NCBI GenBank assembly: GCA_963920635.1
Contig: OY987305.1
Coordinates: 10,455,153 to 10,519,152 of the forward strand
Direction of reading: 5' to 3'
DNA from: Pseudeuparius sepicola
Lineage: Eukaryota; Arthropoda; Insecta; Coleoptera; Anthribidae
Length of the DNA stretch: 64,000 bases
The notes under the pieces were generated by a model. That model was not told the DNA's origin, made no database searches, and was given only the letters and a program-made list of their open reading frames with translations. Position numbers and translations under genes: made by a program. Of this stretch, positions 1-9,809 are shown piece by piece. Within the stretch, counting starts at the first letter, position 1, and each line of letters starts with the position of its first letter.

Positions 1-67
1 CATCTCGCGTTCTTCGCTGATCCAACTTGCACTGACATTGTATGGACCTGGTGTGGCAAGTTGATTT
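1..67 (-). mobile_element. Fragment of R4/Dong-like LINE (copy C), RT linker region
   Basis: These bases match the interior of copy B at 6877-6943 with about one mismatch, in the same minus-strand orientation. That part of the ORF lies upstream of the reverse transcriptase core. The match stops abruptly at 67, and the 3' end of copy A begins at 71. This is either an insertion of A into C, a recombination between copies, or an assembly join; the rest of C lies outside the window. Confidence 0.8.
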
Positions 68-187
68 ATCTCGACTTAGCCAAAAGGCATTCGCACTCCC
101 TCTACGGGGAACATTCACTCAGATCCCGGGCATCCCGGATACCAAAAGGATCTGGCTCGGACGAGACCCTTGCCATGTAATCGGGCC

Positions 188-988
188 TTAGGTGACATTG
201 ATGTTGTTGGACGATCCTGCATTCCCCATGAATTTCCTGACGGTTCGGGCTGTCGCAAGTAGTACCGCTTTCTGCATGGACCTGTAAAGACTATCAGTTA
301 GATTCAGCTCCTTGATGTTTCTCAGCAAACTTTTTGGTATAACACCAGTTGTTGACATGATGATTGGAATCGTCTGGACGTTCTCCATTTCCCATTGCCT
401 TCTAATTCGTTCTTCTAAGTCTCTGTACTTCGCGATCTTCTCGACTTGCTTCACACGCAGGTTGTTGTTGTTCGGGATGGCCACATCAATCAGAGTTGTC
501 TTCCTAGAAATTTTATCAACTATTATAAGGTCCGGTCTGTTATGGGCAACTCGTTGATCAGTCAGAACTGTACGATCCCAGTACATCTTGTAGTTTCTGT
601 TCTCAAGAACAGGCTCAGGTGTGTAGTTGTAATATGGGACCCTCTCTGTCTGCACAAGCAGCAGCTTTTCCGCCAGTTCCTGGTGCAAGATCTTGGCAAC
701 CGAATCGTGTCGTTCCTTATATTCCGTTGATGCAAACATCTGACATCCTCCTGTTATGTGCTGGATTGTTTCTGAAGTTGGGCACCCGTATCTGCATCTG
801 TCATCCACTACCGATGCATCTCCTACAATGAATTTTAGGTAGTTGCGAGTTGGTATAACCTGATCTTGTATGGCCAGTAAGAAGCCTTCTGTCTCTGGGA
901 ACATTCGTCCCGAGGTCAGCCAATAGTACGACGCTAACTTGTCGACATGTTCCTGGTTAACCTCATTAGCAGCGGCTTCTCTAACCAC
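188..988 (-). pseudogene. LINE ORF copy A, C-terminal CCHC and restriction-like endonuclease part
   Basis: The third in-frame piece of copy A, almost identical to residues from about 870 to the end of copy B. It has the Cys-X3-Cys-X7-His-X4-Cys knuckle and the RPD...LIDVAIP endonuclease core typical of R2/R4-type elements. The stop codon is at the same place as in copy B. The Met at its start is internal, so this piece is not an independent gene. Confidence 0.83.
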
Positions 989-1788
989 CTCTGTAGTTTA
1001 TCGTTGTCGGTTCGGTGGTGATTGTGATGCTCGTGTTCCGTCAGACGTAGCGGTGTTGAGACGTCTGCTCCGCATATAGCTTTATGTAGTGTGGAGCTGT
1101 TGGCCTGTCTGTGGAAATAATTACGCAGATTTAGTATTTGTTGGTCCAATTGCTTGCTGAGGTCTGCCAATCCTCTTCCTCCTTGTTGACGTGGCAGGGT
1201 TGTTCTTTCTACGGCGCTACGGGGATGATGTTTATGAGCTTTTGTCAGTAGTGTCCTAACTTTTCGTTGCAAGTTGTTGATGTCCGTGTTGGTCCAATTC
1301 ACTATTCCGAAGGAATAGCTTAGTACAGAGCACGCATACGTGTTTAGGGCCTTAAACAAATTCCTGCTGTTAAGATCAGTTCGCACTACTTGTCTTACTC
1401 TCTTGATGAATTCATTAGTTAAATCGGTCTTCATTGTTCGATGATCTATCCTTTGAGCTTGCTTCATCCCGAGGTACTTGTATGTATCTCCCACGCTCAT
1501 TGCTTCGATCTCCTGTCCGTCCTGCATCTCGTGTGCGCCTTGTTCGAGCTTTCCCCGGACGATATTAAGGGTGCGGCACTTGTCCAGTCCAAACTGCATT
1601 CCGATGTCCCTGGAGAACTCCTCTACAATTTTAAGCATTTGCGTTAGTTGGTTCTTGGTTGCGGCCATCAGTTTTAAATCATCCATATATAACAGGTGAT
1701 TCAACCTGAACGCTTCTGATCTGTTGCTTTTGATAGCGAAGCCATATTTCGTAGAGTTCAACCGGTGTGATAGAGGGTTCATCGCCAT
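934..1788 (-). pseudogene. LINE ORF copy A, middle part (YMDD box and thumb)
   Basis: A frame of about 284 residues that continues copy A after the first frameshift. It has LLYMDDLKL (RT motif C with the two catalytic Asp), GLDKCRTL, and YKYLGM (the primer-grip-like motif E). Beyond the second deletion near 969 it ends out of frame with a foreign tail. It is only meaningful as a broken segment of the element. Confidence 0.83.
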
Positions 1789-3890
1789 GCAGAACCACAG
1801 TGGACTGAGTGAATCTGGAAAATCCCTCTTCGGATGTTGATTGTGTCGGTCTCGATGTTACTGCTTGCGGTTCTGAGTTGTATCTTAGTGCGCCAGGTTG
1901 TCATAACGTGTTCTAAAAAGGAAACTGTATGATGATCTATTTTGTACAGCTTTAAGATACCTGTGAGCCAGTCGTGAGGTACGGAATCAAATGCTTTTTT
2001 GTAGTCCACATAAGCCATGTAGAGGTTTCGTTGCCTGGAATGAGCCTGGTTGCAGATGACAGAGTCTATGATGAGTTGCTCTTTGCATCCCATTGCGCCC
2101 TTCGCGCAGCCCTTCTGCTGCATTGCCATGATGTTGTTCCGCTCACAGTGAGCATATATTCGCTGCGTAAGGCAAGATGTGATTATCTTGTACAGCGTAG
2201 GCAAGCAGGTTATTGGGCGGTACTTGGCAGGATTATTCGTATTCCGCTGGTCTTTTGGTAACAAGTAGGTTGCACCCTGTGTAAGAAACAATGGCATTTT
2301 CAGAGGATCGAGCAAGACTTCATTAATTAAGGCAGTTATTTGTTCATGCGTGCACCACAACTTCTTAATCCAGTAATTTTGGAGATGATCTGGACCTGGT
2401 GCCTTCCAGTTGTGGGAATTCTTTATGACATTGGAGACCTCATCGGTTGTGAATTGCTCATGTTGCATCTGGCTATAGTTCCGGCCCATCTCGCGTTCTT
2501 CACTGATCCAGCTTGCACTGACATTGTATGGACCTGGTGTGGCAAGTTGATTTCTCCAGAAGCCGTCGACCTGTTCTCTGGTAGGGTAAGTCGCATTTGT
2601 GGCATCGGCGCTAGAATTCAAAGTACGGTAGAAAACTTTTTCTGATCGTTCAAAAAGTTTGTTGTCTCGTTTCCTGTTGTTACTAGCCTTGTATCTCCTC
2701 AGACGCCCTGCGAAAACAGAAAGTTTTTGTTTTAATGTGTCAAGACATTGTTGAGCAGTGATGTTCGCGGGGTCACGCTGAGAATGCATTTGGGTGCGGC
2801 TCATTATTGCCTGCACCGCCCTCTGGATCTTTCTAGTTCTAACTCCTCCGATATATTCCGTTACTTGTCCTATGTCTTTACGGAGACTCTCGATCTTCCG
2901 GTTTAGTCGCATCTCCCATTGAGCCATTCGTGGTTCTGGTCTTGCACGATTTAACTCTTGAGCCGTCCGGATCTTGGCTCCCATTGCAGTGATGATGGCC
3001 GTTGCGGCACAGTAGATTAACATGTGCATATGTTCTAATGTTGGTGTTACTGAAACATAGTTGGGTAAAATTCTGGTGTTCATAATATCGAGCATGATTG
3101 CAAGCTTCCTGGAAGAGTTCAATCTTGGTAGCGGTGGTCTGCTCAGTGGGTCTGTGCCTTCGTATCGCAATACCGCCCTTTTCAGCTGTGTGTCTAGGCT
3201 TTCAAAGTGTTCTCCGTTAACTGATTCCCGATTCTCAGTTGTTCGTCCCGTCGTCTCGGCTTTTTGTTGTGGTCCAGGCACTTGAATTTCCCGATTCTCA
3301 GTTGTTCCCTCTGCCGTTCCGGCTTCTTGTTGTGGTCCAGGCAGTTGAATTTCCCCATTGTTGTTGTCTATGTCTATGTGTTCGCCATGGATCTCTAGCT
3401 CAACTTCCCGTTTTATAGCGTTAAGTCGCGTTTCTGGAATTCGGTTATTTCTTAGAATAGTTCGATACTGATCTGACACTCTTTGTTCAGACACTTGCAT
3501 GTGTGGAAACTCCCTGCAGAACTCGGCATGCAGTTGTTGTCGGTAGCCGATCATCTCTTGTCCTAAGTTTGTCACCCTGTAAAAAATACGCATTATCGAT
3601 TCATTCATGGACCCAGTCCATTTCATGCGTCGTCGTTGTAATCCCGCCTGAGTGAACGCTGGCTGAAGTTCCCGCGCAGCACCTTCGGTGGGTGGAACCC
3701 TAGTTCTCGTTTGGCTCCCATGTTGTAGATGTTCGTGTTGTTGGGCTGTAGCTGTTTGTGCAACAGGGGCCCGCCTCATCAGCGCCCTGTCACCGACGTC
3801 CCGCTCGCTGTCATGCCCAGCGCCGGCTCCAGACATGCCCTGGCGATCCCCAGGCAGCGGCCCTATGACAATACTCCTATTAATCTCCAT
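1779..3890 (-). pseudogene. LINE ORF copy A, N-terminal part (Myb-like domain to RT motif B)
   Basis: A 703-residue frame opening with MEINRS. A Myb/SANT-like segment (RRRMKWTGSMNES onward) sits at roughly residues 86-170 and is probably DNA-binding. A long linker follows, then the fingers and palm of a reverse transcriptase, with YRPITCLPTLYK and the first catalytic Asp in VDYKKAFDSVPHDWL. The frame leaves the family sequence after RRGIFQ because of the roughly 4-bp deletion near 1816. The catalytic YMDD box therefore lies in the next frame, and the product would be inactive as polymerase. The remaining pieces are at 934-1788 and 188-988. Confidence 0.85.
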
Positions 3891-4018
3891 TCCATGGGTT
3901 TCTCCCGTAACGTGGGAGTGACGGCCCTCGGTCGCCTTTTACGACTCGCGGAGCCACGATAGGAGTATTCTAACCCGCTACCCATACGGGTCAACTAGGA
4001 TAACGCGGGATCGTTACT

Positions 4019-4400
4019 CCCGAGGATCTGCCCCTGTCACCGGCCAAACCCCTCCTTGCGTTAACTGGGAAACACGGGATCGTTACACCCGAGGATCTGA
4101 CCCTCTCACAGGCTAGACCCATCCCTGTGTAACTGGGAGTCGCGGGATTGTCACACCCGAGGATCAGCCTCCGTCACCGGCTAGACCCCTCCCTGCGCAA
4201 CTGGATATCGCGGGATTGTCACACCCGTAGGTCTGCCCCTGTCACAGGCCAAGCCTCTCCATGCGTAACTGGGAATCGCGGGATCGTTACACCCGTGAAT
4301 CTGCCCCTCTCACAGGCCAGACCCATCCCTGCGTAACTGGGGAGCGCGGGATTGTCACACCCGTGGATCTGCCTCTCTCACAAGTCAGATCCCCCCTGCG
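4019..4400 (-). repeat. 68-bp tandem repeats forming the 5' region of LINE copy A
   Basis: Repeat starts (GAGGATC or its variants) fall at 4022, 4091, 4159, 4227, 4295 and 4363. The spacing is 68 bp (one step of 69), giving about 5.5 imperfect units. A more decayed unit is visible just to the left (3965-4018). Each unit contains a CGCGGGATYGTYAC block and an inverted GGTC/AGGC-rich block. The array lies upstream of the ORF on the minus strand, where a LINE keeps its promoter, and is cut off at 4400 by TA/ATT microsatellite. Copy B lacks it because it is 5'-truncated. Confidence 0.85.
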
Positions 4401-4443
4401 TATATATATTATATATATATATTATATATATATTATTATTATT
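4400..4443. repeat. TA / ATT microsatellite between LINE copies A and B
   Basis: A short TATATATT-type tract passes into four or five ATT units and then directly into the 3' end of copy B (TCGACTTAGCC, from 4444). ATT units also flank the other end of copy B, so this is probably the target tract. Confidence 0.85.
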
Positions 4444-7400
4444 TCGACTTAGCCAAAAGGCATTCGCACTCCCTCTACGGGGAACATTCACTCAGATCCC
4501 GGGCATCCCGGATACCAAAAGGATCTGGCTCGGACGAGACCCTTGCCATGTAATCGGGCCTTAGGTGACATTGATGTTGTTGGACGATCCTGCATTCCCC
4601 ATGAATTTCCTGACGGTTCGGGCTGTCGCAAGTAGTACCGCTTTCTGCATGGACCTGTAAAGACTATCAGTTAGATTCAGCTCCTTGATGTTTCTCAGCA
4701 AACTTTTTGGTATAACACCAGTTGTTGACATGATGATTGGAATCGTCTGGACGTTCTCCATTTCCCATTGCCTTCTAATTCGTTCTTCTAAGTCTCTGTA
4801 CTTCGCGATCTTCTCGACTTGCTTCACACGCAGGTTGTTGTTGTTCGGGATGGCCACATCAATCAGAGTTGTCTTCCTAGAAATTTTATCAACTATTATA
4901 AGGTCCGGTCTGTTATGGGCAACTCGTTGATCTGTCAGAACTGTACGATCCCAGTACATCTTGTAGTTGCTGTTCTCAAGAACAGGCTCAGGTGTGTAGT
5001 TGTAATATGGGACCCTCTCTGCCTGCACAAGCAGCAGCTTTTCCGCCAGTTCCTGGTGCAAGATCTTGGCAACCGAATCGTGTCGTTCCTTATATTCCGT
5101 TGATGCGAACATCTGACATCCTCCTGTTATGTGCTGGATTGTTTCTGAAGTTGGGCACCCGTATCTGCATCTGTCATCCACTACCGATGCATCTCCTACA
5201 ATGAATTTTAGGTAGTTGCGAGTTGGTATAACCTGATCTTGTATGGCCAGTAAGAAGCCTTCCGTCTCGGGGAACATTCTTCCCGAGGTCAGCCAATAGT
5301 TCGACGCTAACTTGTCGACATGTTCCTGGTTAACCTCATTAGGATGCCTCCCGTGCAGCGGCTTCCCCAACCACCTCTGTAGTTTATCGTTGTCGGTTCG
5401 GTGGTGATTTTGACGCTCGTGTTCCGTCAGACGTAGCGGTGTTGAGACGTCTGCTCCGCATATAGCCCTATGTAGTGTGGAGCTGTTGGCCTGCCTGTAG
5501 AAATAATTACGCAGATTTAATATTTGTTGGTCCAATTGCTTGCTGAGATCTGCCAATCCTCTTCCTCCTAGTTGACGTGGCAGAGTTGTTCTTTCTACGG
5601 CGCTACGGGGATGATGTTTATGAGCTTTTGTCAGTAGTGTCCTAACTTTTCGTTGCAGGTTGTTGATGTCCGTGTTGGTCCAATTCACTATTCCGAACGA
5701 ATAGCTGAGTACAGAGCACGCATACGTGTTCAGGGCCTTAAACAAATTCCTGCTGTTAAGATCAGTTCGCACTACTTGTCTTACTCTCTTGATGAATTCA
5801 TTCGTTAAATCAGTCTTCATTGTTCGATGGTCTATCCTTTGAGCTTGTTTCATCCCGAGATACTTGTATGTATCTCCCTTGCTCATTGCTTCGATCTCCT
5901 GGCCGTCCTGCATCTCGTGTGCTCTTTGTTCGAGCTTTCCCCGGATGATATTAAGGGTGCGGCACTTGTCCAGTCCAAACAGCATTCCGATGTCCCTGGA
6001 GAACTCCTCTACAATTTTAAGCATTTGCGTTAGTTGGTTTTTGGTTGCGGCGATCAGTTTTAAATCATCCATATATAATAGGTGATTCAACTTGATCGCT
6101 TCTGCGTTGTTGCTTTTGATAGCGAAGCCATATTTTGTAGAGTTCAACCGATGTGATAGAGGGTTCATCGCCATGCAGAACCACAGTGGACTGAGTGAAT
6201 CTCCTTGGAAAATCCCTCTTCGGATGTTGATTGTGTCGGTCTCGATGTTACTGTCTGCGGTTCTGAGTTGTATCTTAGTGCGCCAGGTTGTCATAACGTG
6301 TTCTAAAAAGGAAACTGTATGATGATCTATTTTATACAGCTTTAAGATACCTGTGAGCCAGTCGTGAGGTACGGAATCAAATGCTTTTTTGTAGTCCACA
6401 TAAGCCATGTGGAGGTTTCGTTGCTTGGAATGAGCCTGGTTGCAGATGACAGAGTCTATGATGAGTTGCTCTTTGCATCCCATTGCGCCCTTCGAGCAGC
6501 CCTTCTGCTGCATTGCAATGATGTTGTTCCGCTCGCAGTGAGCATATATTCGCTGCGTAAGGCAAGATGTGATTATCTTGTACAGCGTAGGCAAGCAGGT
6601 TATTGGGCGGTACTTGGCAGGGTTATCCGTATTCCGCTGGTCTTTTGGTAACAGGTAGGTTGCACCCTGTGTAAGAAACAATGGCATTTTCAGAGGATCG
6701 AGCAAGACTTCATTAATTAAGGTAGTTATCTGTTCATGCGTGCACCACAACTTCTTAATCCAATAATTTTGGAGATGATCTGGACCTGGTGCCCTCCAGT
6801 TGTGGGAATTCTTGATGACATCGGAGACCTCAGCGGTTGTGAATTGCTCGTGTTGCATCTGGCTATAGTTCCGGCCCATCTCGCGTTCTTCGCTGATCCA
6901 GCTTGCACTGACATTGTATGGACCTGGTGTGGCAAGTTGATTTCTCCAGAAACCGTCGACCTGTTCTCTGCTAGGGTAACTCGCATTTGTGGCATCGGCG
7001 CTAGAATTAAAAGCACGGTAGAAACCCTTTTCTGATCGTTCAAAGAGTTTGTTGTCTCGTTTCCTGTTGTTACTAGCCTTGTATCTCCTTAGACGCCCTG
7101 CGAAAACAGAAAGTTTTTGTTTTAATGTGTCAAGACATTGTTGAGCAGTGATGTTCGCGGGGTCATGCCGAGAATGCATTTGGGTGCGGCTCATTATTGC
7201 CTGCACCGCCCTCTGGATCCTTCTAGTTCTAACTCCTCTGATATATTCCGTCACTTGTCCTATGTCTTTACGGAGGCTCTCGATCTTCCGATTTAGTCGC
7301 ATTTCCCATTGAGCCATTCGTGGTTCTGGTCTTGCACGATTCAACTCTTGGGCCGTTCGGATCTTGGCACCCATTACAGTGGTGACTGCCGTTGCGGCAC

Positions 7401-8092
7401 AGTAGATTAACATGTGCATACGTTCTAATGTTGGTGTCACTGAAACATAGTTTGGTAAAATTCGTGTGTTCATAAGATCGAGCACGATCGCAAGTTTCCT
7501 GGAAGAATTCAATCTTGGTAGCGGTGGCCTGCTCAGTGGGTCTGTGCCTTCGTATCGAAATACTGCCTGTCTCATATGTGCGTTTAAGCCTTCAAAATGT
7601 TCTTCGTTAACCGATTCCAGACTCTCGGTTGTTGGTTCTACCGTTTCGGCTTCTAGTTGTTGTCCAGGCGCTTGAAGTTCCCCATTGTTGTTGTTGTCAT
7701 CTATGTCTATGTGTTCGCCGTGGATCTCTAGCTCAACTTCCCGTTTGATAGCGTTAAGTCGCGTTTCTGGAATTCGGTTATTTCTTAGAATAGTTCGATA
7801 CTGATCTGACACTCTTTGTTCAGACACTTGCATGTGTGGAAACTCCCTGCAGAACTCGGCATGCAGTTGTTGTCGGTAGCCGATCATCTCTTGTCCTAAG
7901 TTTGTCACCCTGTAAAAAATACGCATAATCGATTCATTCATGGACACAGTCCATTTCATGCGTCGTCGTTGTAATCCCGCCTCTGTGAACGCTGGCTGAA
8001 GTTCCCGCGCAGCACCTTCGGTGGGTGGAACCCTAGTTCTCGTTTGGCTCCCATGTTGTAGATGTTCGTGTTGTTGTTGGGCTGTAGCTGTT
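4444..8092 (-). mobile_element. R4/Dong-like non-LTR retrotransposon, copy B (5'-truncated, ORF intact)
   Basis: Homology to copy A runs from 4444 (3' end of the element) to about 8092, where it gives way to an ATT microsatellite. The 5' UTR repeats and the first residues of the ORF are lost, the usual result of incomplete target-primed reverse transcription. The single long frame has no internal stop. The element is flanked by ATT units on both sides. Insertion into TAA/ATT repeats is known for the Dong element of silkworm, which belongs to the R4 clade, so the location supports the family assignment. Confidence 0.88.
4561..7959 (-). CDS. Retrotransposon protein: Myb-like, reverse transcriptase, CCHC, restriction-like endonuclease
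   Basis: A 1132-residue frame counted from the first Met; the frame stays open upstream to the truncation at 8092, so this Met is internal to the original protein. Domains in order: a Myb/SANT-like DNA-binding segment (residues 1-75); an acidic, Asn-rich linker; reverse transcriptase with RPITCLPTLYK, VDYKKAFDSVPHDWL (first catalytic Asp), GIFQGDSLSPLW, YMDD at about 629-632, and YKYLGM; a Cys-X3-Cys-X7-His-X4-Cys knuckle at about 931-948; and an RPD (about 1017-1019)...LIDVAIP...KYRDL endonuclease core. Elements of this type nick the target and copy their RNA from the exposed 3' end. All catalytic residues I can recognise are present, but loss of the N-terminus and promoter makes this copy unlikely to move by itself. 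Confidence 0.92.
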   Translation of the reverse strand: MKWTVSMNESIMRIFYRVTNLGQEMIGYRQQLHAEFCREFPHMQVSEQRVSDQYRTILRNNRIPETRLNAIKREVELEIHGEHIDIDDNNNNGELQAPGQQLEAETVEPTTESLESVNEEHFEGLNAHMRQAVFRYEGTDPLSRPPLPRLNSSRKLAIVLDLMNTRILPNYVSVTPTLERMHMLIYCAATAVTTVMGAKIRTAQELNRARPEPRMAQWEMRLNRKIESLRKDIGQVTEYIRGVRTRRIQRAVQAIMSRTQMHSRHDPANITAQQCLDTLKQKLSVFAGRLRRYKASNNRKRDNKLFERSEKGFYRAFNSSADATNASYPSREQVDGFWRNQLATPGPYNVSASWISEEREMGRNYSQMQHEQFTTAEVSDVIKNSHNWRAPGPDHLQNYWIKKLWCTHEQITTLINEVLLDPLKMPLFLTQGATYLLPKDQRNTDNPAKYRPITCLPTLYKIITSCLTQRIYAHCERNNIIAMQQKGCSKGAMGCKEQLIIDSVICNQAHSKQRNLHMAYVDYKKAFDSVPHDWLTGILKLYKIDHHTVSFLEHVMTTWRTKIQLRTADSNIETDTINIRRGIFQGDSLSPLWFCMAMNPLSHRLNSTKYGFAIKSNNAEAIKLNHLLYMDDLKLIAATKNQLTQMLKIVEEFSRDIGMLFGLDKCRTLNIIRGKLEQRAHEMQDGQEIEAMSKGDTYKYLGMKQAQRIDHRTMKTDLTNEFIKRVRQVVRTDLNSRNLFKALNTYACSVLSYSFGIVNWTNTDINNLQRKVRTLLTKAHKHHPRSAVERTTLPRQLGGRGLADLSKQLDQQILNLRNYFYRQANSSTLHRAICGADVSTPLRLTEHERQNHHRTDNDKLQRWLGKPLHGRHPNEVNQEHVDKLASNYWLTSGRMFPETEGFLLAIQDQVIPTRNYLKFIVGDASVVDDRCRYGCPTSETIQHITGGCQMFASTEYKERHDSVAKILHQELAEKLLLVQAERVPYYNYTPEPVLENSNYKMYWDRTVLTDQRVAHNRPDLIIVDKISRKTTLIDVAIPNNNNLRVKQVEKIAKYRDLEERIRRQWEMENVQTIPIIMSTTGVIPKSLLRNIKELNLTDSLYRSMQKAVLLATARTVRKFMGNAGSSNNINVT

Positions 8093-8096
8093 ATTT

Positions 8097-8097
8097 G

Positions 8098-8158
<61 letters not shown>
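8097..8158. repeat. (ATT)n microsatellite, about 20 units
   Basis: A perfect trinucleotide run between the 5' end of LINE copy B and the Penelope-like remnant. Read in the plus frame it gives the poly-Tyr tract of a spurious frame at 8021-8254. Confidence 0.97.
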
Positions 8159-8159
<1 letters not shown>

Positions 8160-8273
8160 GTGTCTATAGAAAACCAACACATACTAATAGATATCTCCAT
8201 TTAAACTCCAATCATCATATCAGGAGTAATTACAAGTTTGTAAGACAGTTCTAAAACGAATTATTGTTCTAAC
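8159..8273 (+). pseudogene. Penelope-like element protein remnant, part 1
   Basis: In the plus frame the bases read SVYRKPTHTNRYLHLNSNHH and continue for a few more residues to a stop. The YRKPTHT-RYLH block is a hallmark of Penelope-like reverse transcriptases, near their C-terminal region. The reading is cut at 8273 by the insertion of a hAT element and resumes at 9810. The ATT run immediately upstream shows that the 5' part was lost. Confidence 0.75.
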
Positions 8274-9801
8274 CAGGGCAGTGTTAAGGGGGGGGGCGAA
8301 GGGGGTGTTCGCCCCGGGCGCCCTATTCAGGGGGGCGCCAAAATCAACAAAGGCGCTAGTACTAATAATTTACTGCTTCAAAAAACATTTTAACATTTTT
8401 TTAATTTTTCAATTACCAATTTTTATTTTTCTAGGATAATGATTTCGCATACAACTACTGCAATCTTTGTAAGTTATGAATTCGGAACTTGTCTACGTGT
8501 ACCGATGTTTATGTCGTTGTGAAATATTTTAATTGATTTCCTATTCTCCCCGAGATGACGCGGCGGCGGCCGGCGCTTGACGCCTTGACGCTCAAAAAGG
8601 GGGCTATAGCTCCCAAAATGGACACTTTGGCAACCGATTATTTCTAAATATTTCCAGAACGAACAAAAATAAAATTCTGAAATTTGGTATGTGATATACC
8701 TATGAGATTTGACATTTACCTAGGTAGAGATAGTTTGACATTCTTAATCATAGGCGTCCCAAATGAGGGGGGTTAAGTGGTTAAAAATACTCCTAATTTT
8801 TGCGTGTATTTTTCACAGATTTCTTGCGAAATTATAAAATTTTATGGTATTATACTAAAAAATGGTGCTTGTTGAATTTCGATAGCGTGCACCGTTTTCG
8901 AGTAAAATCGTTTTGAAAATTTTTTGCAGAGGGCCATGAAAATGCGTACCTATTAGAAATTAGCCTGCCATAATTTACCGGCGCGTTCTTCGATCAAAAA
9001 AAATTTAAAAAATTCCTATGAGCATGACCTCAAAAATGCCCTCTAAGGGCTCTAAGGGGACTATAGCCCCCGAAATGGACACTTTGACACACAGTTTTTT
9101 CTAAATATTTTCAGGACGCGCATTGATAAAGTTCTGAAATTTGGTATGTGATATACCTTCATCATAGGCGTCCCAAATGGGGACCCCAATTTTTTTGTGC
9201 GCTTTTTTCATGATTTCTTCTCCCAAGTATGTCACATACGAAGTTTCCGAAGTTTATCTTTGCTCGTTCTATATATGTGTGGCGACGAATGAGTAGCTAA
9301 AATGCTAAAAACTATTCCCTCCGTTAAATTACAACTTGATATTCTACAGCTCCTTTACAGTTTTGACATTATTTCAAATTATAAAAATATAGAAACGGCT
9401 TACATAATTTTTCTAAACCTGTCACATCTGCATCTGCCGAACGATCATTTAGCGATATGAAATTAATAAAATAATATTTAAGGTCGACCATGGGACAGGA
9501 AAGACTTTCAGGTTTAAGCTTGCTATCCCTTGAAAACGATCTTGCGCAGTGTATTGACATTGACAAACTTATAAATAAATTTGCATTTCTTAAATCGAGG
9601 AAAGTGTGTTTTTAATAATATACGATTCAAAATCTAGTAATTTCAAGTTTCAAGACTTAGGTATAGGTAGATATACCCAGACCTTTTTTGCCTTTTTTTA
9701 TATTATGTACCTAATACTAATTTAGTTAACATAATTTTGATGTGGGGGGGCGCCAGAGAAGAACTTTGCCCCGGGCAAACTTTTACGTTAACACGGCCCT
9801 G
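8274..9801 (+). mobile_element. hAT-superfamily DNA transposon (decayed), 1528 bp
   Basis: The ends are inverted repeats: CAGGGCAGTGTTAAGG at 8274 and ..GTTAACACGGCCCTG ending at 9801. The flanking 8-bp direct repeat GTTCTAAC is perfect (8266-8273 and 9802-9809); 8 bp is the hAT hallmark. The right part encodes a C-terminal hAT transposase remnant (9370-9617). The left 300 bp are nearly identical to the element at 56286. An internal segment is duplicated in direct orientation (about 8598-8770 and 9055-9195). The element splits the Penelope-like remnant. Confidence 0.93.
9385..9617 (+). pseudogene. hAT transposase C-terminal dimerisation domain remnant
   Basis: The plus frame with codon starts at 9418 reads ..FSKPVTSASAERSFSDMKL.., then a stop where the family has Asn, then YLRSTMGQERLSGLSLL and SLENDLAQCIDIDKLINKF, and ends with a natural stop after KSRKVCF. 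The SASAERSFS..LIK.YLRSTM block is the conserved hAT dimerisation motif. Upstream the frame is full of stops, so only this end is readable. A minus-strand 65-codon frame over the same bases is a shadow. Confidence 0.85.
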
Positions 9802-9809
9802 GTTCTAAC

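Larger units (their letters stand above)
71..4400 (-). mobile_element. R4/Dong-like non-LTR retrotransposon, copy A (broken ORF, near full length)
   Basis: Reads right to left: a 5' region of 68-bp tandem repeats (4019-4400), an ORF from Met at 3890 to the stop at 188, and a 3' UTR ending near 71. The ORF matches copy B closely but has two frame-breaking deletions. About 4 bp are missing near 1816, inside the RT motif that reads GIFQGDSLSP in copy B. About 13 bp are missing near 969, just before the C-terminal zinc/endonuclease part. Copy A therefore survives as three frames (3890-1779, 1788-934, 988-188) and cannot make the full protein. Its N-terminus is 88 residues longer than what copy B retains, which suggests a full-length protein of about 1220 residues. 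Confidence 0.88.

Noticed and set aside
312..3962. Plus-strand frames over LINE copies A and B
   Set aside because: Antisense shadows of the retrotransposon ORF; the paired copies at 4685-7675 show the same shadows.
8021..8254. 77-codon plus frame with poly-Tyr as one gene
   Set aside because: It runs from LINE antisense sequence through the ATT microsatellite into the Penelope-like remnant; only the last part is meaningful.
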